Below, in pieces: positions 5,628 to 12,956 of a stretch of 19,764 nt of DNA. The stretch is taken from positions 1 through 19,764 of the forward strand of contig CAKKSJ010000215.1 in NCBI GenBank assembly GCA_919902965.1. The letters are read 5' to 3'. A program made the translations under genes and the position numbers. The stretch is from Burkholderiales bacterium. GTDB lineage: Bacteria > Pseudomonadota > Gammaproteobacteria > Burkholderiales > SG8-39. The notes beneath the pieces were generated by a model. The model was not told the origin of the DNA, did not search any database, and was given only the letters and a program-made list of their open reading frames with translations. The number at the start of each line of letters is the position of its first letter. The stretch's first letter is position 1.

Positions 5628-6601
5628 GGCAGCTTCAACTGCGTGTCGCGCGCGAACGGCCATTTGCGGTTGACCTCGTCCACCAGATGCGCGACCTTGC
5701 GCAGGCTCGCTTCCACTTCGGCGCGCAGCGCGGCGAGATCGGCGGTGGCCGTGCGCGTGTTCGCGCCGATCGCCTGCGCCTCGGCGAGTACCGCATCGGC
5801 TTTTTTCAGGCTCTCACGCGCGTCGCGCAGCATCGCGTTCAATTGCGCGATCGCCTTTTGCGTTTCGTCCATTACGCCGGCGCTGCCGAACACGCGCTCG
5901 TCGGTCTTGGCAAGCAGGCGGTCCAGTTTGAGCGACACGCCGCCCACGGAGGCGAGCAGGGCATTGGCGTGATCGAGCGCGCTGATCACTTTCCTCGCGC
6001 TGTCCTCGCCGCCGAGCACGCCGGCGAGCGCGCCATAGCGGCCTTTCATGCGCTCGGTGACGGTCTGCACATTGGCAAGGCTGTTGCTGAGGCTGGATCC
6101 GGTGCCCGACATGTGCTCCAGGTTTTCGAGCAGGGCACGCATGGTGGCGATCAGGCGCGGGATTTCCGCGCTCGCGTCACCGCGCAATACCGGTCGCATC
6201 GCGCCATCGGGCAGGGGAGGATCATCCAGCACGCCAGTGTAGGCGCGGATGCGGGTTTCTCCGACCAGCCCGCGCTCCATGGTGAATACGGTGGAGGTGC
6301 GCAGCCAGCGGGCGCCATCCTGCGGCACGTCGATGAGGATGCGCGCTTTCCCGTCCTCGGCGAGTTCAATGCGTTTCACGCGCCCGATCGGAAAACCGGA
6401 GAAGGTCAGATCCATGCCGACGTTGGCGCCTTCTGAGTCTTCGGCGACCAGCACCAGCCGCTGCGTCTTCTCGAACACGCCGCGCGCGTACATCACATAG
6501 CCGAGAAAAGCGCCTATAAGCGCGAGCGTCAGCACCAGCAGCAGCGTCGCCTTGAATTCGGCGTGCGGGATCGGCGGGGCCGGCTGGGGGTCTGGCAGCA
6601 T
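5624..6601 (-). CDS. MlaD-like MCE domain protein
   Basis: This is a 325-residue periplasmic-facing protein of an Mla-type lipid transport system. Residues 17-38 form one N-terminal membrane helix. Residues about 45-125 are a single MCE domain, with the signature SGFPIGRVKRIEL near residues 68-80 and VPQDGARWLRTSTVFTME following. Residues about 150-310 are a long helical or coiled-coil region rich in Ala, Leu and Lys, as in MCE proteins that build a tunnel or needle. It starts 7 nt after the permease stop and its end overlaps the lipoprotein gene, so the three are one unit. The usual ATPase gene is absent. Confidence 0.9.
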   Translation of the reverse strand: MLPDPQPAPPIPHAEFKATLLLVLTLALIGAFLGYVMYARGVFEKTQRLVLVAEDSEGANVGMDLTFSGFPIGRVKRIELAEDGKARILIDVPQDGARWLRTSTVFTMERGLVGETRIRAYTGVLDDPPLPDGAMRPVLRGDASAEIPRLIATMRALLENLEHMSGTGSSLSNSLANVQTVTERMKGRYGALAGVLGGEDSARKVISALDHANALLASVGGVSLKLDRLLAKTDERVFGSAGVMDETQKAIAQLNAMLRDARESLKKADAVLAEAQAIGANTRTATADLAALRAEVEASLRKVAHLVDEVNRKWPFARDTQLKLP

Positions 6602-6608
6602 GATGGTT

Positions 6609-7424
6609 CTAGATGTACTTCACGGCCAGCGATGCGCCCTCGAGCAGCACCAGCACCAGGAACAAGCGCACCATGCCGCGCAGTACGGCAACCGGCGCGA
6701 GGCGAACTTCGCGCGGCGTCTCCAGGCTGGCGGTGATCGGAATCACCGCCACTGCGAGGCCGAACAACAGCATCTTCAGCGCGAGACCGAGCATCACCTG
6801 CAGGTCGAACACCTGGCCGACCGTGCGTGTAAAGCCGGCGAAGCCCCAGGGCGAGAAACCGTAGACGCCGATGTAGGCGAGCACGAGGGCGATCGCGCCG
6901 CTGACCGTGGCCAGCGCCACCACCGACACCGCGCTGCCGATTACGCGCGGCACCAGTTCGCGGCGCAAGGGGTCCGCGCCGACGAGCCGCATCGCATCGA
7001 AGTCGCCGCGGATATGCATCAGCGCGACCTCGGTATTGATCGCCGCGCCCGAGCGCAGCGCGACGAACAGCGCGGCCAACAGCGGTATCAGTTCCAACAC
7101 CAGCACGCGCACCACCATCTCCAGCGCGTACTGCGACAGGCCGTAGTTCTGCGTGGTCGCGACGACGATGCGGATCAGCACCATGCTCAGCAGCGCGGCG
7201 AGCAGCGTGAACCAGGGCAGGACCTGCCAGGCGGTGAAATAGATCTGCTTCGCGGTAACGGCGCGATTTTCCCTATCGTAAGTGGAAGGCGAGAGCGCTA
7301 TCACCAGCGCGAGCGCGCCGAAGTGGAATACGCGCCACCAGCTGGCGAGCCATCCTGCGAACGCCGATCCGAGTTCGCCGGGGGCGCGAATCAGATCGTG
7401 GTGATATGAGGTGGACTGTCGCAT
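6609..7424 (-). CDS. MlaE-like ABC transporter permease
   Basis: This is a 271-residue inner-membrane permease of the MlaE family. It has about five to six hydrophobic helices. The family-typical core is visible: the LELIPLLAALFVALRSGAAI stretch, then INTEVALMHIRGDFDAMRLVGADPLRRELVPRV cut across two motifs (the E-V-A-x-M region and the GADP-x-R-x-L-V-x-P coupling helix that docks the ATPase). A preserved coupling helix implies that an ATPase partner exists elsewhere in the genome. The ATG at 7424 lacks a Shine-Dalgarno sequence but has TATCAT 6 nt upstream. It lies 60 bp downstream of moeA. Confidence 0.9.
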   Translation of the reverse strand: MRQSTSYHHDLIRAPGELGSAFAGWLASWWRVFHFGALALVIALSPSTYDRENRAVTAKQIYFTAWQVLPWFTLLAALLSMVLIRIVVATTQNYGLSQYALEMVVRVLVLELIPLLAALFVALRSGAAINTEVALMHIRGDFDAMRLVGADPLRRELVPRVIGSAVSVVALATVSGAIALVLAYIGVYGFSPWGFAGFTRTVGQVFDLQVMLGLALKMLLFGLAVAVIPITASLETPREVRLAPVAVLRGMVRLFLVLVLLEGASLAVKYI

Positions 7425-7430
7425 GCGCAG

Positions 7431-7436
7431 ATGATA
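7431..7436 (-). promoter_or_regulatory. -10-like box directly before the permease gene
   Basis: On the minus strand TATCAT is followed by six bases and then ATG, with no Shine-Dalgarno sequence. A transcript from this box would begin at or next to the start codon, that is leaderless. No convincing -35 box is seen. The same arrangement recurs before three other genes in the window. Confidence 0.4.
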
Positions 7437-7454
7437 CCACCGGGGAATCGGGGC

Positions 7455-7475
7455 AGCGGCGCACGCGCCGCCGCT
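7455..7475 (-). terminator. hairpin after moeA
   Basis: AGCGGCG (7455-7461) pairs with CGCCGCT (7469-7475) around a 7-nt loop, about 10 bp after the moeA stop. There is no T-run, so termination would be weak at best. With the -10-like box that follows, it suggests that the transport genes may be transcribed apart from mobA-moeA. Confidence 0.3.
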
Positions 7476-7484
7476 TATCTTCTT

Positions 7485-8762
7485 TTATATCAAACCGTCG
7501 AACAACTGCACCTGCACCGCTTCGCCCGGCTTGACCGGGCCGCGCGCGTGCTCGATCACAATGAAACAATTGGCCTCGGACATGGAGCGCAGCACGCCCG
7601 AACCCTGCGCGCCGGTCGGGGACACGCTCCACAGTCCCTGCGCGTCGCGCGCGAGCGTGCCACGCTGGAATTCGGTGCGTCCCGGGTTTTTCCTGATCGC
7701 GGCGGTGCAGGGCACCTGCAACAGCGGCAGCGTGCAGTCGCCGCTGCGGCCGGAGAGGGCGAGCAGCGCCTCGCGCACGAACTGGTAGAAGGTCACCATC
7801 ACTGCCACCGGATTGCCGGGCAGGCCGAAGAAATGCGCCGCGTTGCCGGCGTGCTCTATCTTGCCGAAGGCCATGGGCCGGCCCGGTTTCATGGCGATTT
7901 TCCAGAACACCACTTCGCCCAGCCTGGCCAGCAACTCGCGGATAAAATCGGCTTCGCCCACAGATACGCCGCCCGAGGTGATGACTGCGTCCGCGTCCGC
8001 GGCCGCGGTCCTGAGCGCGTGCTCCAGGCTCGCCGGGTCATCGCGCACCACGCCCATGTCTATGATGTCGCAACCCAGGCGCGACAGCATGCCGTAGAGG
8101 GTATAGCGGTTGCTGTCGTACACCTCGCCTGGCGCGAGCTGCGTGCCGACCGAGCACAGTTCGTCGCCGGTGGAAAAGAAGGCCACGCGCAAGCGCCGGC
8201 GTACCGCGACTTCGGCCAGCCCCAGCGAGGCGAGCAGCCCGAGCTGGGCCGGGCCAACGGCGCTTCCGGTGCGCAGCACGGGTTTGCCCACGGCCAGATC
8301 CTCGCCTGCGAGGCGCCGGTTCTGGCCGCGTTTCTGGCCGGCCGGAATGCACACGCTGTCGCCCGCGGCCTGCACGAGTTCCTGGATCACCACGGTATCG
8401 GTGCCCTCGGGCATCACCGCGCCGGTCATGATGCGCACACACTCGCCTTTGCCCAGTTTGCCCTCGAACTGGCGTCCGGCGTACGCGCTGCCGGCCAGGC
8501 GCAGCACGGTTTCGCCCTGCGGCGCGAGATCGGCGTGCAGCAGGGCGTAGCCGTCCATTGCCGAGTTGTCGTGCGCCGGCACATCCAGCGTGGAGACGAT
8601 GTCCTCGCCCAGCACGCGCCCCAGCGCCGAGCGCACCGCGACCCTTTCGCTGGTGGCGACGGGCGTGAGGAAGGCGCGCACCACCGCGCGCGCCTGGTCC
8701 ACGGCCAGCGCGTCCGGATCGTAGGCGTCCATGCAACTGGTGATTTGCTGCAGTGTCGTCAT
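7485..8762 (-). CDS. moeA: molybdopterin molybdenumtransferase MoeA
   Basis: This 425-residue cytosolic enzyme inserts molybdate into adenylated molybdopterin to give active cofactor. The length is normal. Family motifs appear in order: the VPAHDNSAMDGYALL motif near residues 61-75, a GAVMPEGTDTVV segment, then FSTGDEL, YDSNRYTLYG, TSGGVSVGEADF, AMKPGRPMAFG and FFGLPGNPVAVM. These are the signature and active-site stretches of MoeA. It follows mobA by 15 bp on the same strand, so both final steps of bis-MGD cofactor assembly are made together. The formate dehydrogenase encoded about 8 kb away is an obvious customer. Confidence 0.96.
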   Translation of the reverse strand: MTTLQQITSCMDAYDPDALAVDQARAVVRAFLTPVATSERVAVRSALGRVLGEDIVSTLDVPAHDNSAMDGYALLHADLAPQGETVLRLAGSAYAGRQFEGKLGKGECVRIMTGAVMPEGTDTVVIQELVQAAGDSVCIPAGQKRGQNRRLAGEDLAVGKPVLRTGSAVGPAQLGLLASLGLAEVAVRRRLRVAFFSTGDELCSVGTQLAPGEVYDSNRYTLYGMLSRLGCDIIDMGVVRDDPASLEHALRTAAADADAVITSGGVSVGEADFIRELLARLGEVVFWKIAMKPGRPMAFGKIEHAGNAAHFFGLPGNPVAVMVTFYQFVREALLALSGRSGDCTLPLLQVPCTAAIRKNPGRTEFQRGTLARDAQGLWSVSPTGAQGSGVLRSMSEANCFIVIEHARGPVKPGEAVQVQLFDGLI

Positions 8763-8777
8763 GCTTGCTGCTCCACC

Positions 8778-9368
8778 TTATATTCCAGCTTCAAATGACT
8801 TGAGCTCATCGCTGGTGTTGATATTGGAAAAGGCTTCCGCCTCGTCGTCGAACGCGACCTCGACGAGATTCAGCGTCGCATACCAGGCGTCGACCTTGCG
8901 CCCGCCGCTCTTGAGGAAGTCGCTGAGGTGATCGAGCACGCCGCGGCGCACCATGCAGAATACCGGCTGCTGCCACTTGCCGGTCTTGGCCACCGCGATT
9001 TCGGCGCCGGAGCTTTCCAGCGCGGCAAACATGCGCGCGACCAAATCATCGGGCAGAAACGGGGAGTCGCAGGGCACCGACACCAGGTAAGGACGGCGCG
9101 AAACGCATAGTCCGGCATGCAGCCCGGCCAGCGGGCCGGCGAATTTTCCGATGGCGTCGCTGACCACGCGCACGCCGAATGTCCGGTAGTCGTCGTGATT
9201 CTGGTTGGCGTTGACGATGACACCGGCGACCTGCGGCGCGAGGCGTTCGTAGACATGATCGACCAGGCGCTTGCCGCGGAATTCCTGCAGGCCCTTGTCC
9301 ACGCCGCCCATGCGCCGGCCCTGGCCGCCGGCGAGGATCAGTCCGGTGATAGGTTTTTTGTCCGACAT
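8778..9368 (-). CDS. mobA: molybdenum cofactor guanylyltransferase MobA
   Basis: This 196-residue enzyme transfers GMP from GTP to the molybdenum cofactor, giving the bis-MGD form used by DMSO-reductase-family enzymes such as formate dehydrogenase. The nucleotide-binding loop LILAGGQGRRMGGVDKGL lies at residues 10-27, and the metal/nucleotide motif YLVSVPCDSPFLPDD is present. The length is normal. The ATG at 9368 has no Shine-Dalgarno sequence; TAGAAT lies 6 nt upstream, which suggests a leaderless message. It is the first gene of the minus-strand series and diverges from the EamA transporter. Confidence 0.95.
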   Translation of the reverse strand: MSDKKPITGLILAGGQGRRMGGVDKGLQEFRGKRLVDHVYERLAPQVAGVIVNANQNHDDYRTFGVRVVSDAIGKFAGPLAGLHAGLCVSRRPYLVSVPCDSPFLPDDLVARMFAALESSGAEIAVAKTGKWQQPVFCMVRRGVLDHLSDFLKSGGRKVDAWYATLNLVEVAFDDEAEAFSNINTSDELKSFEAGI

Positions 9369-9374
9369 GCCGTC

Positions 9375-9380
9375 ATTCTA
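9375..9380 (-). promoter_or_regulatory. -10-like box directly before mobA
   Basis: On the minus strand TAGAAT is followed by GACGGC and then the mobA ATG. This places the expected transcription start on the start codon. No -35 box was identified. Confidence 0.4.
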
Positions 9381-9452
9381 TCGGTTGACGGGCGGGTAGG
9401 GCGGTGTCGCGATGAAAAGTCGTGCACATGAATGTTCCGCCGGCTTCCACTA

Positions 9453-9458
9453 TATAAT
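9453..9458 (+). promoter_or_regulatory. consensus -10 box before the EamA gene
   Basis: TATAAT within an AT-rich island (tatataat) in otherwise GC-rich DNA, about 20 nt before the GTG candidate start of the transporter. A matching -35 box is not evident at 16-18 bp. Confidence 0.45.
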
Positions 9459-9477
9459 CGCGCAAACGTGGCGTAGC

Positions 9478-10404
9478 GTGCCCCGTACCCGTTTTCCGTG
9501 CCCGCCATTGACCCCACAACATCGCAAGCAGTGGGCATACGCCCTGATATTCATCGCCCCGGCCCTGTGGAGCGTCAACTATCTGGTCGGCCGCTCTGCA
9601 GTGAATACGGTCGCGCCGCACGCGCTCGCCTTCGGCCGCTGGCTAATCGCATTCCTGTTGCTCGCGGCCTTGTCCTGGCGCGAAGTTGCCGCGCATCCGA
9701 TCGCGGTCCGCCGCGGATGGAAACAATACCTGGTGCTGGGCGCGCTCGGCATGTGGATCTGCGGCGCCTTTGTCTACGTGGGCGCGCGCACGACGGTGGC
9801 CACCAATATTGCGCTGATCTACTCGACGTCCCCGGTGATGATCGCGCTGATGTCGCGCTTCGTGCTGAAGGAGCATATGGGCGCAGTGCAGTTCACCGGC
9901 GTCGCGCTGGCCTTCGCCGGCGTGCTGCACATAGTCCTCAAAGGCCAGTGGCGCGATCTGGCCGGGGTGCAGTTCAGCGTCGGCGATGCATGGATATTGA
10001 TTGCGATGCTTTCCTGGACGGCCTATTCGCTGCTGCTCAAGGCATGGCCCAGCCCATTCGGGCCTGCGGCACGCCTCACGCTCATCATGGCCGGTGGTCT
10101 GGTGGTGCTCGCGCCGCTCGCCGTCGCCGAGGCGCTGTGGTTCATGCCCACGCAGATTTCCTGGGTCAGCTTCGGCTATATCCTCGCCGTCGCGCTGTTT
10201 CCTGGGTTCGGCGCCTATCTTGCGTATTCATACATGCAGCGCGAACTGGGCGCGGCGCGCGTCGGCGTGGTGCTGTACCTGGGGCCGGTTTACGCGGCAG
10301 CCGCCGCATGGCTGGTGCTGGGCGAGCCGGTGCGCAACTTTCATTGGATGGGCGCGGCTTTGATCCTGCCGGGAATCTATCTTTCGACGCGGCCGGCGCG
10401 CTGA
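9478..10404 (+). CDS. EamA/DMT superfamily transporter
   Basis: This is an inner-membrane protein of about 300 residues with ten predicted hydrophobic helices in two EamA repeats. The first repeat begins with YALIFIAPALWSVNYLVGRS and contains ATNIALIYSTSPVMIALMS; the second contains ILIAMLSWTAYSLLLKAW and ends with VLYLGPVYAAAAAWLVLGEP, a typical EamA closing motif. Members export or import metabolites by drug/metabolite antiport; the substrate cannot be read. The start is uncertain: GTG at 9478 fits a -10 box at 9453, TTG at 9508 gives the more usual N-terminus (TPQHRKQWAY), and an ATG at 9412 would lie upstream of the promoter. It converges on fdhD with a 1-bp gap. Confidence 0.9.
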   Translation: MPRTRFPCPPLTPQHRKQWAYALIFIAPALWSVNYLVGRSAVNTVAPHALAFGRWLIAFLLLAALSWREVAAHPIAVRRGWKQYLVLGALGMWICGAFVYVGARTTVATNIALIYSTSPVMIALMSRFVLKEHMGAVQFTGVALAFAGVLHIVLKGQWRDLAGVQFSVGDAWILIAMLSWTAYSLLLKAWPSPFGPAARLTLIMAGGLVVLAPLAVAEALWFMPTQISWVSFGYILAVALFPGFGAYLAYSYMQRELGAARVGVVLYLGPVYAAAAAWLVLGEPVRNFHWMGAALILPGIYLSTRPAR

Positions 10405-10405
10405 C

Positions 10406-11302
10406 TCAGGCAAGCAGCGTCGGGCTCACCGATTTGACGAAGCGCTGTTTGCCCGTGAACAGCAGGTAGTGTTTGCCGGTCGCGCGGCCGAGCATGGTGA
10501 TGCCTATCCTTGCGGCGATCGCATGGCCCATTTGTGTGAGGCCGGAGCGCGACAGCAGAAATGGAATGGACATCTGCGCCGCCTTGATCACCATTTCGGA
10601 CGTGAGCCGGCCGGTGGTATAAAAAATTTTGTCCGAACCGTCGATGTCGTCCAGCCACATCTGCCCGGCAATTGCGTCCACTGCATTATGGCGGCCCACG
10701 TCTTCGACAAAGCTCAGGATGCGGCTCGCGCCGTTCTCATTGGTCGCCAGGGCGCAGCCGTGCACCGCGCCGGAACTCTTGTAGATGGTTTCGTGCCGGC
10801 GCACCTGTTCCATCAGCGCGTATAGCGTCGATTCGGACAGACGCACGTCTTCGCGCAATTTCACCGCGTCGATTTCCTGCATCAGGTCGCCGAACACCGT
10901 GCCCTGGCCGCAGCCGGTGGTGACCGTGCGTTTTTTCATTTTGTCGCTCATGCCCCTGGCGCGCGCGCGCGCTTCCGCGCCGGTGGACTTGCGCGTGGTT
11001 ACCGCCACCGAGTCGGTCTCCCAATCGACCTGCACCGCGGCGATTTCCTCTATCGATTTCACCAGGCGCTGATTGCGCAAATAGCCCAGCGCCAGCGCTT
11101 CCGGTGCCTGGCCGAGGGTCATCAGCGTGACGATCTCGCGCTTGTCGACATAAAGAGTCAGCGGGTTTTCACCGGCGATGGCGGTGGGCACCATTTCGCC
11201 GCGCTCGTTGATTGCCTCGACCTCGAAGGTAAGCGGGCGGCGGGCGCGGGTGATTTCAGGGCGATAGTGCGGTTTCACGGGGACGCCGTCACAGCGGAAC
11301 AA
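10406..11302 (-). CDS. fdhD: FdhD, formate dehydrogenase sulfurtransferase
   Basis: FdhD carries sulfur from the cysteine desulfurase IscS to the molybdenum cofactor of formate dehydrogenase, which is inactive without it. Family features are clear: NPLTLYVDKREIVTLMTLG, LGYLRNQRLV, SFVEDVGRHNAVDAIAG, TTGRLTSEMVIKAAQM and SIPFLLSRSG. An oddity is the catalytic loop, which reads TTGCGQGTVFG, with one Cys where characterised FdhD has Cys-x-x-Cys. The start is uncertain: an ATG at 11398 would overlap moaA by 77 bases, so the TTG at 11302 was taken; GTG at 11278 is also possible. It lies downstream of moaA, likely one operon. Confidence 0.9.
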   Translation of the reverse strand: MFRCDGVPVKPHYRPEITRARRPLTFEVEAINERGEMVPTAIAGENPLTLYVDKREIVTLMTLGQAPEALALGYLRNQRLVKSIEEIAAVQVDWETDSVAVTTRKSTGAEARARARGMSDKMKKRTVTTGCGQGTVFGDLMQEIDAVKLREDVRLSESTLYALMEQVRRHETIYKSSGAVHGCALATNENGASRILSFVEDVGRHNAVDAIAGQMWLDDIDGSDKIFYTTGRLTSEMVIKAAQMSIPFLLSRSGLTQMGHAIAARIGITMLGRATGKHYLLFTGKQRFVKSVSPTLLA

Positions 11303-11321
11303 CTTCGGCGCACCGGCATCC

Positions 11322-12416
11322 TCAGCCGCCGATGTAGGACATTTCGATTTTTCGCTCTTGCGCCGTCTGTGCGCTGCGTATCTCCGAGTAGCGGTCATCG
11401 CGCGCGGCCCAAACGGCGGCGACGGCCGCGCGGATTTCCGCGTCCGACTTGCCCCCGCGCAGCAAGGCGCGAAAGTCGTAGCCGGAAGTAGCGAACAGGC
11501 AGGTATAGAGCATGCCCTCGGTGGAGATGCGGGCGCGCGTGCAGGAGCGGCAGAACGCCTGCGTCACCGAGGAGATGACGCCGATTTCGCCCGAGCCGTC
11601 GCGGTAGCGCCAGCGCTCGGCAACCTCGCCCGGATAGTTGGGATCGATAGGCTCCAGCGGCATGTGCGCGTCTATCATGCCGATGATGTCGCTGGAGGGG
11701 ATCACGTCGTTCATGCGCCAGCCGTTGGTCGCGCCCACGTCCATGAACTCGATGAAGCGCAGCACGTGGCCGGTACCCTTGAAGCGGCGCGCCATCGGCA
11801 GGATCGAATGCTCGTTCACGCCGCGTTTGACCACCATGTTGATTTTCACCGGGGCGAGGCCGGCGGCGTCCGCCGCGTCTATGCCTGCGAGCACCTTGGC
11901 AACCGGGTAGCCGGCGTCGTTCATCGCCATGAAGGTCGGGTCGTCGAGTGCGTCCAGGCTCACGGTGACGCGGCGCAGGCCGGCATCCTTGAGCGCGCGC
12001 GCCTTTTTCTCCAGCAGCGAGCCGTTGGTGGTGAGCGTGAGCTCGACGCCGCGGCCGTCGGGCAGGGGGATCGCGGCGAGCATTTCGACCAGGCGCTCGA
12101 TGTTCCGCCGCAGCAGCGGCTCGCCTCCGGTAAGACGGATTTTCTCCACACCCTGATCGACGAAAATCTGCGCCATGCGCGCGATTTCCTCGAAGCTCAG
12201 CAACTGGTCGTGCGCCAGGTAGGGGTAGTCCTTGCCGAAGACTTCTTTCGGCATGCAATAGACACAGCGGAAATTGCAGCGGTCGGTCACCGATATGCGC
12301 AGGTCGCGCAGGACGCGGCCGAGCCGGTCGCGCCCGGGGCCTGCGCCGTGCATGGCCGGCGGCGGCAGCGGCTTGTGCCGACCCGCGTCGACGAGTGCGA
12401 TAACCCTTTCAGTCAT
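11322..12416 (-). CDS. moaA: GTP 3',8-cyclase MoaA
   Basis: This 364-residue radical SAM enzyme starts molybdopterin synthesis by converting GTP to 3',8-cyclo-dihydro-GTP. The SAM-binding cluster is C47-x3-C51-x2-C54 in DRCNFRCVYC; the second, GTP-binding cluster is C289-x2-C292-x13-C306 in AFCRSCTRARI and MLYTC. The C-terminus ends in Gly-Gly, as needed for activity. The SAM motif GGEPLLR is present. An N-terminal extension of about 30 residues precedes the core. MoaC, normally needed with MoaA, is not in the window. It is divergent from the formate dehydrogenase locus and its own -10 candidate (TATCAT, 12447-12452, minus strand) leaves a 30-nt leader without a clear Shine-Dalgarno sequence. 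Confidence 0.96.
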   Translation of the reverse strand: MTERVIALVDAGRHKPLPPPAMHGAGPGRDRLGRVLRDLRISVTDRCNFRCVYCMPKEVFGKDYPYLAHDQLLSFEEIARMAQIFVDQGVEKIRLTGGEPLLRRNIERLVEMLAAIPLPDGRGVELTLTTNGSLLEKKARALKDAGLRRVTVSLDALDDPTFMAMNDAGYPVAKVLAGIDAADAAGLAPVKINMVVKRGVNEHSILPMARRFKGTGHVLRFIEFMDVGATNGWRMNDVIPSSDIIGMIDAHMPLEPIDPNYPGEVAERWRYRDGSGEIGVISSVTQAFCRSCTRARISTEGMLYTCLFATSGYDFRALLRGGKSDAEIRAAVAAVWAARDDRYSEIRSAQTAQERKIEMSYIGG

Positions 12417-12446
12417 GTGGTTTTTTCAAATGGAAGCGCTGTTTAC

Positions 12447-12479
12447 ATGATAGCAGAGCGACTGCTTCGCTAGTATAGT
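12447..12479. promoter_or_regulatory. divergent promoter region of moaA and the formate dehydrogenase locus
   Basis: The 70-bp gap between moaA and the DUF3305 gene carries TATCAT on the minus strand (12452-12447) for moaA and TATAGT on the plus strand (12474-12479) for the DUF3305 gene. The plus box lies 7 nt before ATG with no Shine-Dalgarno sequence. A short inverted repeat AGCGA-CTGCT-TCGCT (12457-12471) sits between the boxes and could bind a shared regulator. No clear -35 elements are seen. Confidence 0.45.
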
Positions 12480-12486
12480 TGGCCGA

Positions 12487-12951
12487 ATGAATCATCCGGG
12501 CTTTCACATCGCGGTCATCATGGAGCGGCGCGCGCTGACAAATCGCTGGCAGACCCATGCGTGGGAGGCCATCGGCATTGTTCCGGATCCGGGCGACGCC
12601 GCGACGCCGCGCGTACTGCGGCAGGACGCAGCGAGCACCCAATGGCTGCACGGTGGGTTCGAAGCGGAGCTGCATCGGGACGAAGCGGAAAACTACTACC
12701 TCAATCTGTCGGCCGCGCAAGCCTGCGTGTTCGTTATCTGGCGCATGGAGGAGGATCTGGCGGTGCCGAAATTCGTCACGCTCAGCTATGGCGAGGCGGC
12801 GCGCTTCATGGAAGCGAGCGAGCAGGTGGACACGACACCCATGCCGGGCGATATGCGCGACCGGCTGGGCGAATTTGTCGCCGAGCACTACAAGCCCGAG
12901 CCCAAGCGGCGCAGCCGTCCGCCTTCGTTCAGGGGCGCGAAAAGGGGCTAG
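12487..12951 (+). CDS. DUF3305 protein of the formate dehydrogenase locus
   Basis: This 154-residue soluble protein matches the DUF3305 pattern: HIAVIMERRALTNRWQTHAW near the N-terminus and ENYYLNLSAAQACVFVIWRM in the middle, with a basic, Pro-rich tail. The family occurs almost only beside formate dehydrogenase genes, together with DUF3306, so a role in assembly or cofactor delivery is inferred; the biochemical function is unknown. It is the first gene of the plus-strand locus, 5 bp before the DUF3306 gene. The ATG at 12487 has no Shine-Dalgarno sequence and a -10-like box 7 nt upstream, which suggests a leaderless message. Confidence 0.88.
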   Translation: MNHPGFHIAVIMERRALTNRWQTHAWEAIGIVPDPGDAATPRVLRQDAASTQWLHGGFEAELHRDEAENYYLNLSAAQACVFVIWRMEEDLAVPKFVTLSYGEAARFMEASEQVDTTPMPGDMRDRLGEFVAEHYKPEPKRRSRPPSFRGAKRG

Positions 12952-12956
12952 GCAAT

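Noticed and set aside
5219..6436. Long plus-strand open frame opposite the lipoprotein and MCE genes
   Set aside because: Its Arg/Ala/His-rich composition is typical of the antisense of GC-rich genes. The minus strand has a lipobox, an MCE domain and operon spacing.
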